A stretch of DNA of 64,000 nt, from the NCBI GenBank assembly GCA_004762125.1, contig SIHQ01000010.1:94942-158941 (forward strand), read 5' to 3'. The notes below the pieces were generated by a model. That model was not told the DNA's origin. It was given only the letters and a program-made list of their open reading frames with translations, and made no database searches. The DNA comes from Oceanospirillales bacterium. GTDB lineage: Bacteria > Pseudomonadota > Gammaproteobacteria > Pseudomonadales > Endozoicomonadaceae. A program made the position numbers and the translations under genes. Shown here piece after piece: positions 49,007 through 57,782 of the stretch; positions within the stretch are counted from its first letter, which is position 1, and the number at the start of each line of letters is the position of its first letter.

Positions 49007-49738
49007 TTACTTAGCGATATCCAGCAGTTCAACTTCAAAAATCAGTACGGAGTTAGGCGGGATAGAACCGGCTGATTGCTCACCGTAGCCCAGCTCTGAA
49101 GGAATGTAGAGCTTGTACTTGGAACCTTTAGGCATCAACTGAAGGCCTTCTTGCCAACCCTTGATGACACCATTCAATGGGAACTTAGCTGGCTGACCAC
49201 GTTCAACGCTGCTGTCGAATACGGAACCGTCAACCAGAGTGCCTGTGTAGTGAACGGTCACAGTGTCTTCCAGTGCAGGAGTTGATGCACCGGCTTCGCC
49301 AGCGGAAACAACTTCGTACTGAAGACCGGATTCAGTGGTTTTAACACCGTCACGCTTGGCATTATCTTTCAGGAAATCTGCGTTCTTCTTGCGATCTTCG
49401 TCCAGCTTTTCCTGAACTTTCTTTTCGATGATAGGGCGAATACGTTCTTCATGCCCCTGCAAGGCAGTACGATTCTCTTCTTCGCTGAGTCTACTCTTGC
49501 CATCCAGAGCTTCCATGAAGCCTTTCTTCAGCAGTGCGCGATCAATAACGATGCCCATTTCTTCCTGCTGTTTCAGAGTCTGGTCAGCATAGTTACCTAA
49601 AGAGGCTCCCATAGCATAGGCCGCCTTCTGCTCCGGAGTCTCCAGCTTTACTTCTTCTGCTGGCTCAACCTTATTCTGACAACCGGCTGCGAGAGCCACA
49701 ACAACGGCCAGTGCGGTAACTTTGAGAACCTTTTTCAC
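49007..49738 (-). CDS. fkpA: FKBP-type peptidyl-prolyl isomerase, lipoprotein
   Basis: 243 residues. The signal ends in a lipobox (VVALAAGC, Cys20), so the protein is probably lipid-anchored in the periplasm, unlike soluble E. coli FkpA. The N-terminal dimerisation helices (about 30-120; ETPEQKAAYAMGASLGNY, then KGFMEALDG) are typical of FkpA/Mip. The C-terminal FKBP domain (about 135-240) contains VTVHYTGTLVDGSVFDSS, PLNGVIKGWQEGLQLMPKGSK and IPPNSVLIFEVELLDI. Macrophage infectivity potentiator (Mip) is the closest alternative name. Confidence 0.88.
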   Translation of the reverse strand: MKKVLKVTALAVVVALAAGCQNKVEPAEEVKLETPEQKAAYAMGASLGNYADQTLKQQEEMGIVIDRALLKKGFMEALDGKSRLSEEENRTALQGHEERIRPIIEKKVQEKLDEDRKKNADFLKDNAKRDGVKTTESGLQYEVVSAGEAGASTPALEDTVTVHYTGTLVDGSVFDSSVERGQPAKFPLNGVIKGWQEGLQLMPKGSKYKLYIPSELGYGEQSAGSIPPNSVLIFEVELLDIAK

Positions 49739-50129
49739 TCTTCAATCTCCAATGGACCGGTGAAGCCCTGTTTTGAGAGGGCTTTTGCCCAATTACAGAC
49801 ACATGTCTGCGATAGATAGGAATAATGGCACAGAGACCAAGGGAATTGTATACAGACACCCTATTTTTTCAGATCCTGACAGAGCCTTTACTTAAACATG
49901 AAATGCCCTATGGGTACGGCCGCCATTGATACTTTATTTCGGCTAGGTTGAGAGAAATCTCAAGGCTGAATTACGTATTTTGAATAAAAAGCAAGCTGAA
50001 GGGCGACCTCTTCTGGCAAGCAGAGGGCAAATCAAGTAAATTGGGTCGGTTTTACCCGCTCCCCAAACGGTGGCCTTCTGGTCGACCTTCAGGAAGCCGA
50101 CGATTAATCAAGAATATGGTGGGCAGTTT
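49739..50129. other. 391-bp gap between fkpA and the SEC-C gene
   Basis: Should contain the fkpA promoter on the minus strand and that of the SEC-C gene on the plus strand. I see no convincing ORF or RNA. The open frame from 50070 (GTG) joins the SEC-C gene but lacks family similarity before 50130. Confidence 0.4.
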
Positions 50130-50459
50130 ATGCTTTATGCCGATGGCAACCGATTGATGAACCTTACCGATAAGCACAGCCGAGGTTTTGATAGTAAGAA
50201 GACAGCAAGACTGGGCACCGAAAAAAATCCGGCCAGCATTGTTGTGCAGACAGAAGAAAGGCTGCAGGAACTGGATGCAATCTTTCAGGAAAATGACTGG
50301 AAGTATGTTGCCGAGGTCAATGAAGAGTTGGAAGAGAATGTCTCTGATCTGGAACTGCTGAAGAATCTGCCGACCACTATGGTGGTTGAAAAGACTCCGG
50401 GCCGTAACGATCCTTGCTCCTGCGGTAGTGGTAAAAAATTCAAGAAGTGCTGCGGTTGA
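50130..50459 (+). CDS. SEC-C motif protein, PBPRA1643 family
   Basis: 109 residues from the ATG at 50130, which has a GGTGGG ribosome site 7 nt upstream. A GTG at 50070 would add 20 residues. The order is a short N-terminal strand ([11 protein letters not shown]), a basic [16 protein letters not shown] segment, an acidic helix region ([33 protein letters not shown], in part), and [25 protein letters not shown]. The C-terminal CxCx8CC binds zinc, as in SecA. The arrangement matches a small family seen in Vibrio and relatives. Function unknown. Confidence 0.75.
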   Translation: MLYADGNRLMNLTDKHSRGFDSKKTARLGTEKNPASIVVQTEERLQELDAIFQENDWKYVAEVNEELEENVSDLELLKNLPTTMVVEKTPGRNDPCSCGSGKKFKKCCG

Positions 50460-50495
50460 ATAGTTCGGCTTTAAAACAGTTTCATTTGTAATTTG

Positions 50496-50526
50496 ACGGC
50501 AAAGGCAGTCTTTCTGTCCTTGCCGT
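50496..50526 (+). terminator. Hairpin downstream of the SEC-C gene
   Basis: ACGGCAAAGGCAG (50496-50508) pairs with CTGTCCTTGCCGT (50514-50526), with one mismatch and one wobble around a 5-nt loop. No T-run follows. Confidence 0.45.
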
Positions 50527-50596
50527 GATAACCCTCGTTCTTATACGTATATTCTCAGTAAATATCTTCCGCTCTCTTTACTCCCATACCTTACAG

Positions 50597-50612
50597 AGCG
50601 ATCATGATCGCT
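50597..50612. promoter_or_regulatory. Perfect 16-bp palindrome upstream of RND operon
   Basis: AGCGATCATGATCGCT is fully self-complementary and holds two GATC sites. It lies 122-137 bp before the membrane-fusion gene. It may be an operator for an unlinked regulator of the pump; no regulator gene is adjacent. Confidence 0.4.
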
Positions 50613-50733
50613 ATCAGATTTTAAAACAGAAGTACCGGCTAGTACGTTTCTCCTTCAGAAATCGCACGGTTCACTTTCGTTGCTTGAGATCTTCCATCTT
50701 CAATTACAAAATTATCATCTATGGATTGTTAAT

Positions 50734-51945
50734 ATGGCGAAACAAAACGGACTCCGTCAGCTGATGGTGTCAACAGTCGTACTGGCTATTTGTGGGGGAC
50801 TGGCTTTCGGGTTATCGAACTGGTCTAAAGCTCCAAAAAAGAAAGTCAAACCCAACCCCTTTCCATTGGTTGAAACTCTGATTCTGGAGCAAAAGCCGGT
50901 TAGTTTTACAGTAGACAGTCAGGGCATTGTTCAGCCCGCTATTGAAACCTCGCTGGTCGCAGAAGTAACGGGTGTAATTACTGAAGTAGTGTCAGGTTTT
51001 GCCAGTGGGCGCTTGTTTAAAAAAGGCGAACTGTTGGCTCGGATTGATGACAGTGATTATCGTGTGGGTCTAAAGCAGGCGGAAGCGTCTCTTGCTGCCA
51101 AAAAGGCCAAGCTGCAAGAAGAAGTAGCGAAATCCGAAGCGGAAAAGAAAAGTTGGCTGAGATCTGGTCGCAAGCTCGTTGATGCACCCCCTCTGCTGTT
51201 GCGTCTACCTTATGTTAATGAGGCAAAGGCAAATGTTAAGGCCGTTGAGGCTCAACTTGAGAAGGCGCGCAGGGATCTGGAGCGTACTCGTATTCGTGCG
51301 CCTTACGACGGTATGGTTAAGGATCGAGAGATTAACCTCGGCCAATATATAGCTAAAGGCGCGGTGGTAGGTTCTGTCTTTTCCATCGACAGCGCTGAAG
51401 TTCGTTTGCCACTAAAAGCCGCAGATCTGATGTTTGTTCAATTACCGGAAGCTGGCAAGGTTATTGGAAAGGCTATTCCTGTGACATTTACCCAGGAAAT
51501 GGGCAGCCAATCACTGAGCTGGCAGGGTAAGCTGGATCGGATAGAAGGTGTTGTTGATCAACAAAGTCGAATGCATTTCGTTGTAGCAACTATTTCCGAT
51601 CCTTATGGTCTGCAGTCTGAAACAATGAAAATGCCGCTGAAAGCAGGCAGTTTTGTTCGAGCCAGTATCACAGGCGGAGAGCTGGATAATCTGATTCGTG
51701 TGCCCCGTAATGTTGTATACGGTGATGGGCAGGTCTTACTGGTAAAGAATGACAGCAGTATCAGCTTCAGAAAGGTAACCAGTGTCTATGCCGATGAGGA
51801 CAGTGTTTATGTCAGTGACGGGCTTAAGGCGGGAGACGTGCTTTGTCTTACTCCGCTGGTTAATCCTGTTGAAGGAATGAGAATCAGAGTGGACACCGAA
51901 AGTGCACTGGTTGATCCCCTTGAAACACCAGCAGCGAATGGCTGA
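50734..51945 (+). CDS. RND efflux periplasmic adaptor (membrane fusion protein)
   Basis: 403 residues from the ATG at 50734; a longer frame begins at 50680. One N-terminal membrane anchor (LMVSTVVLAICGGLAFGL) leads to the HlyD/AcrA architecture. The lipoyl half reads EVTGVITEVVSGFASGRLFKKGELLARIDDSDY (part). An alpha hairpin lies near 115-185 (AAKKAKLQEEVAKSEAEKKS). It is followed by LERTRIRAPYDGMVKDREI and a beta barrel. It links the pump downstream to an outer-membrane channel that is not encoded here. Substrate unknown. 14 bp upstream of the permease gene. Confidence 0.9.
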   Translation: MAKQNGLRQLMVSTVVLAICGGLAFGLSNWSKAPKKKVKPNPFPLVETLILEQKPVSFTVDSQGIVQPAIETSLVAEVTGVITEVVSGFASGRLFKKGELLARIDDSDYRVGLKQAEASLAAKKAKLQEEVAKSEAEKKSWLRSGRKLVDAPPLLLRLPYVNEAKANVKAVEAQLEKARRDLERTRIRAPYDGMVKDREINLGQYIAKGAVVGSVFSIDSAEVRLPLKAADLMFVQLPEAGKVIGKAIPVTFTQEMGSQSLSWQGKLDRIEGVVDQQSRMHFVVATISDPYGLQSETMKMPLKAGSFVRASITGGELDNLIRVPRNVVYGDGQVLLVKNDSSISFRKVTSVYADEDSVYVSDGLKAGDVLCLTPLVNPVEGMRIRVDTESALVDPLETPAANG

Positions 51946-51959
51946 ATGGGAGAAGTGAA

Positions 51960-54900
51960 TTGAATACTGATGCCCAATCTGGCCAAAAAGGCTTTATTGC
52001 CTGGTTCGCTAATAATCCTGTAGCAGCCAACCTGCTAATGATTATGATTCTGGTGGCGGGTCTTATGTCCGCGTTCACAATCAAGAAACGAATGTTTCCG
52101 GACTTTGCCTCGGAAACAGTGCATGTCGCTGTTCCTTACCCGGGAGCAGGTACGGAAGATGTTGAGCAGGGGGTTTTGTTAAAACTGGAAGAATCCTTGA
52201 AGGATGTGACCGGTATAAAGCAAATAGACTCTACTGCCCGTGAGGGATATGGGTCGCTCTCGGTAGAATTGGATTCTGGCTATAGCCTTGATCAATTGTA
52301 CGACGATGTTAAATCGGCGGTGGAAGGTGTAACAAACCTGCCTGGAAAAGCCGAAGATCCAAAGATTACCAAGTTGGAGTACAACAAGCAGGTACTCTAT
52401 ATCTCGTTGTACGGAGATCAAGATCGACTCTCATTGCAAAGAACCGCTGAGCAACTCCAGACAGAGCTGTTAGGGCTGTCGGAAGTACTCAAGACCGATA
52501 TCCTTGGCGATGATGATTATGAAATTTCCATTGAGGTCTCGGAGCAGGCGTTAAGAAAGTATGGACTTACTTTCACTGAAGTTGCTAATGCTCTTAGGGT
52601 GGCGTCCATAGATGTGGCCGGTGGCTCCATCAAAACCCGCGATGGGGATATTGCGGTTAAAACCCGCGGTCAGGCCTATAACGGCTTTGATTTTTCTGAT
52701 TTTGTCATTCGTACCAATGCCGATGGTAGCCGTTTGCATCTATCTGACATAGCAACCATCACTGATGGCTTTGTTGAGGATGACGGTTTTATTCGCTTCA
52801 ACGGTAAGCAAGCAATCGCTATCGAGATTGTTTCCGAGAAAGAACAGAACGATATAGCAACATCCAAAGCGGTTCGTAAGTTTCTGGATGAGCGACAGGC
52901 AAATTTACCGGAAGGAGTCAGTGTAAAAGTTTGGGGAGACTTGTCTTACTATCTTCAGGGTCGTATGGACATGATGATGGACAACATGCTTTTTGGTGGC
53001 ATTTTGGTCTTCATTTTGTTGAGTCTGTTTCTGCGAATTCGTGTGGCTATCTGGGTGATTGTCGGCATTCCGGTCTGTTTTCTGGGTGCAGTATGGTTGA
53101 TGCCCAATGCCTTTATGCCAGTCTCCATCAATGTTATCAGTCTGTTTGCTTTCATACTGGTATTGGGAATAGTGGTTGATGATGCCATAATCATTGGTGA
53201 AAGTGTCTATACCCAGATAACCCGTCATGGTCATACGACAGAAAATGTCGTTAAAGGTGTCAACCGGGTTGTGGTTCCAGCAACCTTTGGTGTATTGACG
53301 ACCATGGCTGCGTTTGTACCATTATTAATGGTCGAAGGCGGCGCTGAACCCTTCTTTAAAGCTATTTCTCTGGTCGTGATCTTCTGTTTGATATTCTCGC
53401 TGGTGGAATCAAAAATGATTCTACCTGCTCATCTGGCTCATATGAAAAAGCTAGACTTGGATGATAAGGCACCAGGGTTTACTACTCGAATTCAGATGGC
53501 TTTCTCAAAATGGCTGGATAGCTTTGTTGAGAGACGTTACTTGCCGTTGATTACTTTGGCGGTTCGTAATCGCTATGTCGCCGTTAGTTCATTCGTTGGT
53601 TTGATGATGCTTACCATTGGTTTGCTGCAGAGTCCCTTGACTCGGTTTGCCTTTTTTCCGGAAGTACCTAGTGAAATACTCAGAGTTAACTTGAGCATGA
53701 ACAGTGGCACTTCAAAGGAAGATCGCGATCAGGCGTTATTAACTGTCGAAAAGGCGGTGTTTGATTTGGACAGCGAATACAGGGCTAAGACTAATGAGAA
53801 GGAACATCTTCTTGAGAGTCTGATGATCTGGTCTCAGGGGGACAATGACGGTGTTGCTGTTCTGGAGTTAACCAAAAATGAAGATCGCAGTTTAGGACCC
53901 AAAGAAATTCTGAATCAGTGGCGTGAGCGAACCGGTGAGATTCCAGGAGTGAAAAAGCTTAACTTTACTTCGGGGCAGCGAGCGGGCGGTGGTAAGCCTC
54001 TTTATTTCCAGCTTAGTGGTACCGATTCGGATCAGCTAGAGTTGGCTGCAGCGGAACTGACTCGCTATCTGAAGAGCTACGACGGATTGTTTGATGTTGA
54101 AAACTCTGCCGAGGCCTCTACTGATGAAGTGGTTCTCGATATCAAACCTAGTGCTCAGGCACTGGGCTTGAATCTTGCTGAGCTGGGTAATCAGATTCGA
54201 CAGGGTTTCTATGGTGAGGAAGTACAGAAGATCCAGCGAGGAAAGGAAGAGGTGAGGGTCATGTTGCGCTATCCAAGAGAGGAGCGTGATGATTTGACCG
54301 ACCTTGAGCAGGTGCGCATACGAACTTCTGATGGCAGCGAAGTGCCCTTTTTTCAGGTAGCCAGTATTGAAACCGGTGAAGGCGCTAGTCTCATCAGTCG
54401 TACTGATGGTGAGCGATCTCTTTCGGTTAGCGCTGATATTGATGTTATCAAGGTGGAAGTCAGTACTGCGGTTGAAGATGTTATGGCCAATCTTGTACCC
54501 GAGCTTAAGGGTCGTTACCCGACGGTTGATATTGAAACAGGTGGCTCTACTCGTGAAGAAATGAGTTCAATGGTTCAGTTAGCACAGCTAGGGTTATTAG
54601 GGTTGCTGTTGATTTATGCCTTGATTGCGATTCCGTTGAAATCATACCTTCAACCCATGATTATTATGGGAATCATTCCATTTGGTTTGGTGGGTGCTGT
54701 TATTGGTCACTTTATTCTGGATCTTCAGATCAGCATGATGTCGATCTTTGGACTGATTGCTCTGGCAGGGGTGCTGGTCAACGACAGTTTGATATTGGTG
54801 GACTTCATCAATAAAGGTCGAGCTGAGGGAATGCCTCTCATCGATGCTGCTGTTCAGGCTGGTAGAGAGCGTTTCCGTGCGATTATTCTGACTTCGTTGA

Positions 54901-55133
54901 CGACGTTCCTGGGTTTGGTTCCCATTACTCTGGAGCAGAGTTTGCAGGCTCAATTTGTTATTCCAATGGCTGTGTCACTGGCTTTCGGTATATTGTTTGG
55001 TACTGTTATTACCCTGATTCTGACACCAACGCTCTATCTTGTGGTTGAAGATCTCAAACGTGGATCTGGCAGGTTAAAAAGCCGGTTCGTGTGGCTTTGG
55101 ACAGGTGAAAAACAGTCTGTGGTTAAAGATTGA
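51960..55133 (+). CDS. RND efflux permease (AcrB/MexB superfamily)
   Basis: 1057 residues, proton-driven inner-membrane pump. A TTG start is used, with GGGAGAAG about 6 nt upstream. The first membrane helix is WFANNPVAANLLMIMILVAG, followed by porter domains. Helix 4 carries the proton-relay acidic pair in LGIVVDDAIIIGESVYTQI (about 398-416). The duplicated half has LAGVLVNDSLILVDFINKG (about 930-950). It resembles the cluster whose second helix set is 'PLKSYLQPMIIMGIIPFGLVGAVIGH', often of unknown substrate. It lacks the signature of heavy-metal CzcA types. Operon with the adaptor. Confidence 0.93.
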   Translation: MNTDAQSGQKGFIAWFANNPVAANLLMIMILVAGLMSAFTIKKRMFPDFASETVHVAVPYPGAGTEDVEQGVLLKLEESLKDVTGIKQIDSTAREGYGSLSVELDSGYSLDQLYDDVKSAVEGVTNLPGKAEDPKITKLEYNKQVLYISLYGDQDRLSLQRTAEQLQTELLGLSEVLKTDILGDDDYEISIEVSEQALRKYGLTFTEVANALRVASIDVAGGSIKTRDGDIAVKTRGQAYNGFDFSDFVIRTNADGSRLHLSDIATITDGFVEDDGFIRFNGKQAIAIEIVSEKEQNDIATSKAVRKFLDERQANLPEGVSVKVWGDLSYYLQGRMDMMMDNMLFGGILVFILLSLFLRIRVAIWVIVGIPVCFLGAVWLMPNAFMPVSINVISLFAFILVLGIVVDDAIIIGESVYTQITRHGHTTENVVKGVNRVVVPATFGVLTTMAAFVPLLMVEGGAEPFFKAISLVVIFCLIFSLVESKMILPAHLAHMKKLDLDDKAPGFTTRIQMAFSKWLDSFVERRYLPLITLAVRNRYVAVSSFVGLMMLTIGLLQSPLTRFAFFPEVPSEILRVNLSMNSGTSKEDRDQALLTVEKAVFDLDSEYRAKTNEKEHLLESLMIWSQGDNDGVAVLELTKNEDRSLGPKEILNQWRERTGEIPGVKKLNFTSGQRAGGGKPLYFQLSGTDSDQLELAAAELTRYLKSYDGLFDVENSAEASTDEVVLDIKPSAQALGLNLAELGNQIRQGFYGEEVQKIQRGKEEVRVMLRYPREERDDLTDLEQVRIRTSDGSEVPFFQVASIETGEGASLISRTDGERSLSVSADIDVIKVEVSTAVEDVMANLVPELKGRYPTVDIETGGSTREEMSSMVQLAQLGLLGLLLIYALIAIPLKSYLQPMIIMGIIPFGLVGAVIGHFILDLQISMMSIFGLIALAGVLVNDSLILVDFINKGRAEGMPLIDAAVQAGRERFRAIILTSLTTFLGLVPITLEQSLQAQFVIPMAVSLAFGILFGTVITLILTPTLYLVVEDLKRGSGRLKSRFVWLWTGEKQSVVKD

Positions 55134-55160
55134 TCGTATGATCGCTGTGTAGTTATCAAG

Positions 55161-55188
55161 AGTGGGTGTGGCTGTTGCCGCACTCACT
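55161..55188. terminator. Hairpin between convergent RND permease and small membrane gene
   Basis: AGTGGGTGTGGC pairs with GCCGCACTCACT (12 bp, two G-U wobbles) around TGTT. It overlaps the stop of the minus-strand gene. No U-tract on the plus strand. Confidence 0.45.
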
Positions 55189-55388
55189 CAGATAAAATAG
55201 AGTCCTAGTGCAAATAGTAAACCTGGTGCAAAAAATCCTACCAGAGCTCCCGATTCCCTATCTCCCCATTTCTTATCCGAGTATTCACCCATCAAATAGG
55301 TGAGTGCAACCCAGATCGATAAGCATAAAAGTGCCAGCGCCCAGTCCATAATAGACATGCCGGACAAAAGTTTATGAAGGTTAAACAT
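55188..55388 (-). CDS. Small membrane protein
   Basis: 66 residues with two predicted transmembrane helices (MDWALALLCLSIWVALTYLMG near 14-34, and GALVGFFAPGLLFALGLYF near 47-65) joined by a charged loop (EYSDKKWGDRES). A clear GGAGCG ribosome site 6 nt before the ATG supports it as a real gene. No family recognised. It lies between the RND permease and the orphan binding protein. Confidence 0.65.
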   Translation of the reverse strand: MFNLHKLLSGMSIMDWALALLCLSIWVALTYLMGEYSDKKWGDRESGALVGFFAPGLLFALGLYFI

Positions 55389-55537
55389 ATTCGCTCCAGA
55401 AAGGCTTGTTGATATTTATGACCATCAATATCGCTCAAAGTTCAGGCGGACTATGGATGGTTTCACCTTAGCAGGCAGGATAGACGGTAAAAGAGAATAC
55501 TGCCTGAAGTCAGACAAGAGGGGAGCTGATCAGCTAA

Positions 55538-56344
55538 TCAGCGAAAAGAGGCAGGGTTAAGCTTCAGGCTGTATTCCATCCATTTATAGAGGCTGTCATT
55601 GATGGTATGAGCCGAATTGCCGGATTTATGACTCTTTATGAGCTTTTCAGAAATTTTTGCCAGCGGTAGCTTGCAGGATATGTTTTTTGAAACACCAATA
55701 AAAAGCTCAAAGGATGCAATATCGACTCCGGCCTTTTCGAATCTTCGCTCAAGATTCATTAAGGAAATAAAGAGATCACTTTGAGTGTCAGGGTAAATGG
55801 CATAATCGACTCTGCCTACATTCAGCATTAATAACCCTTGTCGGGCGTGGTAGGTTCGAATAATGCGCAGATGCTCGCTGGAAAAAAGATCAAATTCTTT
55901 ACCAAAGCTGAGACCTTTCGGTGTGACTCCGAGAAGACCTTTTAAATCATCCCAGTTGTCGAGTTGCAGTGATTTGCCTTTTTTAACAAGTACAACATAC
56001 TTCTGTGTATAGATGGCGGGTTCAATGAACTCAATATCTTCGCTCAGATAAGGGGATTTGATCATTGCCGGGTTAATAGTAATACGGCCCGATTGAAGAT
56101 TGCGAATAACCCTGTTTATGCCACCGTTATAGTCAGAAGTAACCTGAATATCCATCGAATTCAGAATATCTGTTGTCAGGTCGGTAGCCGCTCCTAGCGT
56201 CTTTTGATAATCACCCCAGGTTATGGGCGGAAGATCAGGGTGCCCGGCCAGAATGACATTCTTGCACTGAGGAATAGCAAAGCTATTGCCTGTGTAAGAC
56301 AGAACAATTAGGGCTGTGAATATTAGTAGTTTTTTATTAACCAC
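55538..56344 (-). CDS. Orphan periplasmic solute-binding protein (SBP_bac_3-like)
   Basis: 268 residues with a signal peptide (MVNKKLLIFTALIVLSYTGNSFA). The mature fold is that of amino-acid-type binding proteins, but divergent: VILAGHPDLPPITWGD, then LQSGRITINPAMIKSPYLSED, YVVLVKKGKSL, LLMLNVGRVDYAIYP, and a C-terminal NDSLYKWMEYS. No transporter genes are next to it, so it may act as a sensor or with a distant ABC system. Proteins of this type are common in marine gammaproteobacteria. Confidence 0.75.
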   Translation of the reverse strand: MVNKKLLIFTALIVLSYTGNSFAIPQCKNVILAGHPDLPPITWGDYQKTLGAATDLTTDILNSMDIQVTSDYNGGINRVIRNLQSGRITINPAMIKSPYLSEDIEFIEPAIYTQKYVVLVKKGKSLQLDNWDDLKGLLGVTPKGLSFGKEFDLFSSEHLRIIRTYHARQGLLMLNVGRVDYAIYPDTQSDLFISLMNLERRFEKAGVDIASFELFIGVSKNISCKLPLAKISEKLIKSHKSGNSAHTINDSLYKWMEYSLKLNPASFR

Positions 56345-56492
56345 AGCGATATCTCAAGTTATGCAATCAATACTAAAAATACGAATATATATTAAGTATT
56401 ATTAGCTAAATGCCAGCGATTAAAACCTAGCTCTTTTTGTGATGCAAGCTCTGTTTTGATATTTTGTCTGCCTACGCAGTGGAGAAGTAATC

Positions 56493-57128
56493 GTGGATAT
56501 TCGTCTTACTACTAATCAATGTCGTGTTATTGGCTGTTTGCTGGAAAAAGAAAGTACGACTCCAGACCAATATCCGTTGAGCCTAAACAGTCTCGTGAGT
56601 GCTTGTAACCAGAAAAGCAACAGAGACCCTGTGATGGCGGTAACGGAGCAGGAGATACAGGAAGTGGTGCAATCTCTTATGTCTGAGCGTTTGGTCAGTG
56701 AGGAGTCAGGTAGTCGTGTCAGTCGCTATCGTCATCGATTCTGCAATACAGAATTTTCTCAATTGCAGTTATCCCGACAGCAGTCAGCACTGGTTTGTTG
56801 TCTTCTGTTACGTGGTGCTCAGACTCCTGGCGAGCTTAGAAGCCGAACCGCAAGAATGACTGGCTTCAGTGATGTTCATGGGGTAGATATTGAGCTGAAG
56901 GCACTTTCAGAATTGGGTGTGGTCAAAGAACTGCCTAGAAAATTGGGTAAGAGAGAGGTGCGGTATATGCATCTTTTTGGTGAGCCTAGTACGGTTCTTT
57001 ATACAGATACCCTGGTTTTTGAAAACCGAAATGTTGATCAGGCACGAATTATTGAGCTTGAGCAGCAGGTTGTTGTCTTGGAAGCAGAGGTTAAAAGGTT
57101 GGCAGACTTGCCGTCAGGGAAAGACTGA
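56493..57128 (+). CDS. yceH: YceH/DUF480 family protein
   Basis: 211 residues with two winged-helix units typical of DUF480: RVIGCLLEKESTTPDQYPLSLNSLVSACNQKSNRDPV (about 11-47, in part; ESTTPDQYPLSLN is diagnostic) and QSALVCCLLLRGAQTPGELRSRT near 100. The C-terminal coiled coil reads IIELEQQVVVLEAEVKRLADL. It starts with GTG, preceded by GGAGAAG. Role unknown; DNA binding is suggested by the fold. Confidence 0.92.
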   Translation: MDIRLTTNQCRVIGCLLEKESTTPDQYPLSLNSLVSACNQKSNRDPVMAVTEQEIQEVVQSLMSERLVSEESGSRVSRYRHRFCNTEFSQLQLSRQQSALVCCLLLRGAQTPGELRSRTARMTGFSDVHGVDIELKALSELGVVKELPRKLGKREVRYMHLFGEPSTVLYTDTLVFENRNVDQARIIELEQQVVVLEAEVKRLADLPSGKD

Positions 57129-57168
57129 GATAGTTTGCACGGTTTGGTTTATTTAAAGAGATCTCAAC

Positions 57169-57669
57169 ATGTTTGAAGCAGTAGACATGCCAGAGAATAA
57201 AGGCGATTTTTACCGCCTATTGCTGGCTCAGGCTGAAGCTCTGACCAGTAGTGAAGAGGATGCGTTGGCTTGTCTGGCTAACGTTTCCAGCTTGTTGTTT
57301 ACTTCTATGGCGAAAGTAAACTGGACAGGTTTTTATATCCTTCGTGGCGAACAATTGGTGTTGGGGCCGTTTATGGGCAATCCAGCCTGTGTAAGAATTC
57401 CTCTGGGACGTGGTGTCTGTGGTACAGCCGCTTCTGATGCCGAGACCCAGATGGTGGATGATGTAGATGCATTTCCCGGTCACATCGCCTGCGATGCGGC
57501 GAGCCGCAGCGAGGTTGTTGTTCCTTTTATCAAAGACGGAAAGGTCTTGGCTGTAATGGATGTCGACAGTCCAATAGCCAATCGTTTTGATGATGAAGAC
57601 AAAGCGGGGCTTGAAGCTGTGGTTCGTATGCTTGAAAAAAGACTGGTCATGTCACAGCTGGCCTATTGA
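57169..57669 (+). CDS. msrC: Free methionine-(R)-sulfoxide reductase (GAF domain)
   Basis: 166 residues of the YebR/fRMsr family, which repairs free Met-R-sulfoxide in the cytoplasm. The GAF domain contains NWTGFYILRGEQLVLGPFMGNPACVRIPLGRGVCG and HIACDAASRSEVVVPF (key residues cited). The three functional Cys (in PACV, GVCG and IACD) are all present. MDVDSPIANRFDDEDKAGLE closes the domain. 40 bp after yceH, perhaps cotranscribed. Confidence 0.9.
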   Translation: MFEAVDMPENKGDFYRLLLAQAEALTSSEEDALACLANVSSLLFTSMAKVNWTGFYILRGEQLVLGPFMGNPACVRIPLGRGVCGTAASDAETQMVDDVDAFPGHIACDAASRSEVVVPFIKDGKVLAVMDVDSPIANRFDDEDKAGLEAVVRMLEKRLVMSQLAY

Positions 57670-57731
57670 TCTCAGGGCTGTGTTTTTGATCTGATAGTCA
57701 GAGCTTGAATGTTTTTTCAGATTTTGGCTTG

Positions 57732-57777
57732 TTCAATCTTTCTGCCGATACCCGAGTTATGCGGCAGAAAGATTGAA
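57732..57777 (+). promoter_or_regulatory. 16-bp perfect hairpin immediately before the kinase-like gene
   Basis: TTCAATCTTTCTGCCG (57732-57747) pairs perfectly with CGGCAGAAAGATTGAA (57762-57777) around 14 nt. The stem ends 5 nt before the ATG at 57783. The only purine-rich ribosome-site candidate (CAGAAAG) is inside the 3' arm. It may therefore terminate msrC transcription or block translation of the next gene. Confidence 0.6.
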
Positions 57778-57782
57778 ACACT

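Noticed and set aside
50070..50129. Longer GTG start for the SEC-C protein
   Set aside because: The extra 20 residues have no family similarity, and the ATG at 50130 has a better-placed ribosome site.
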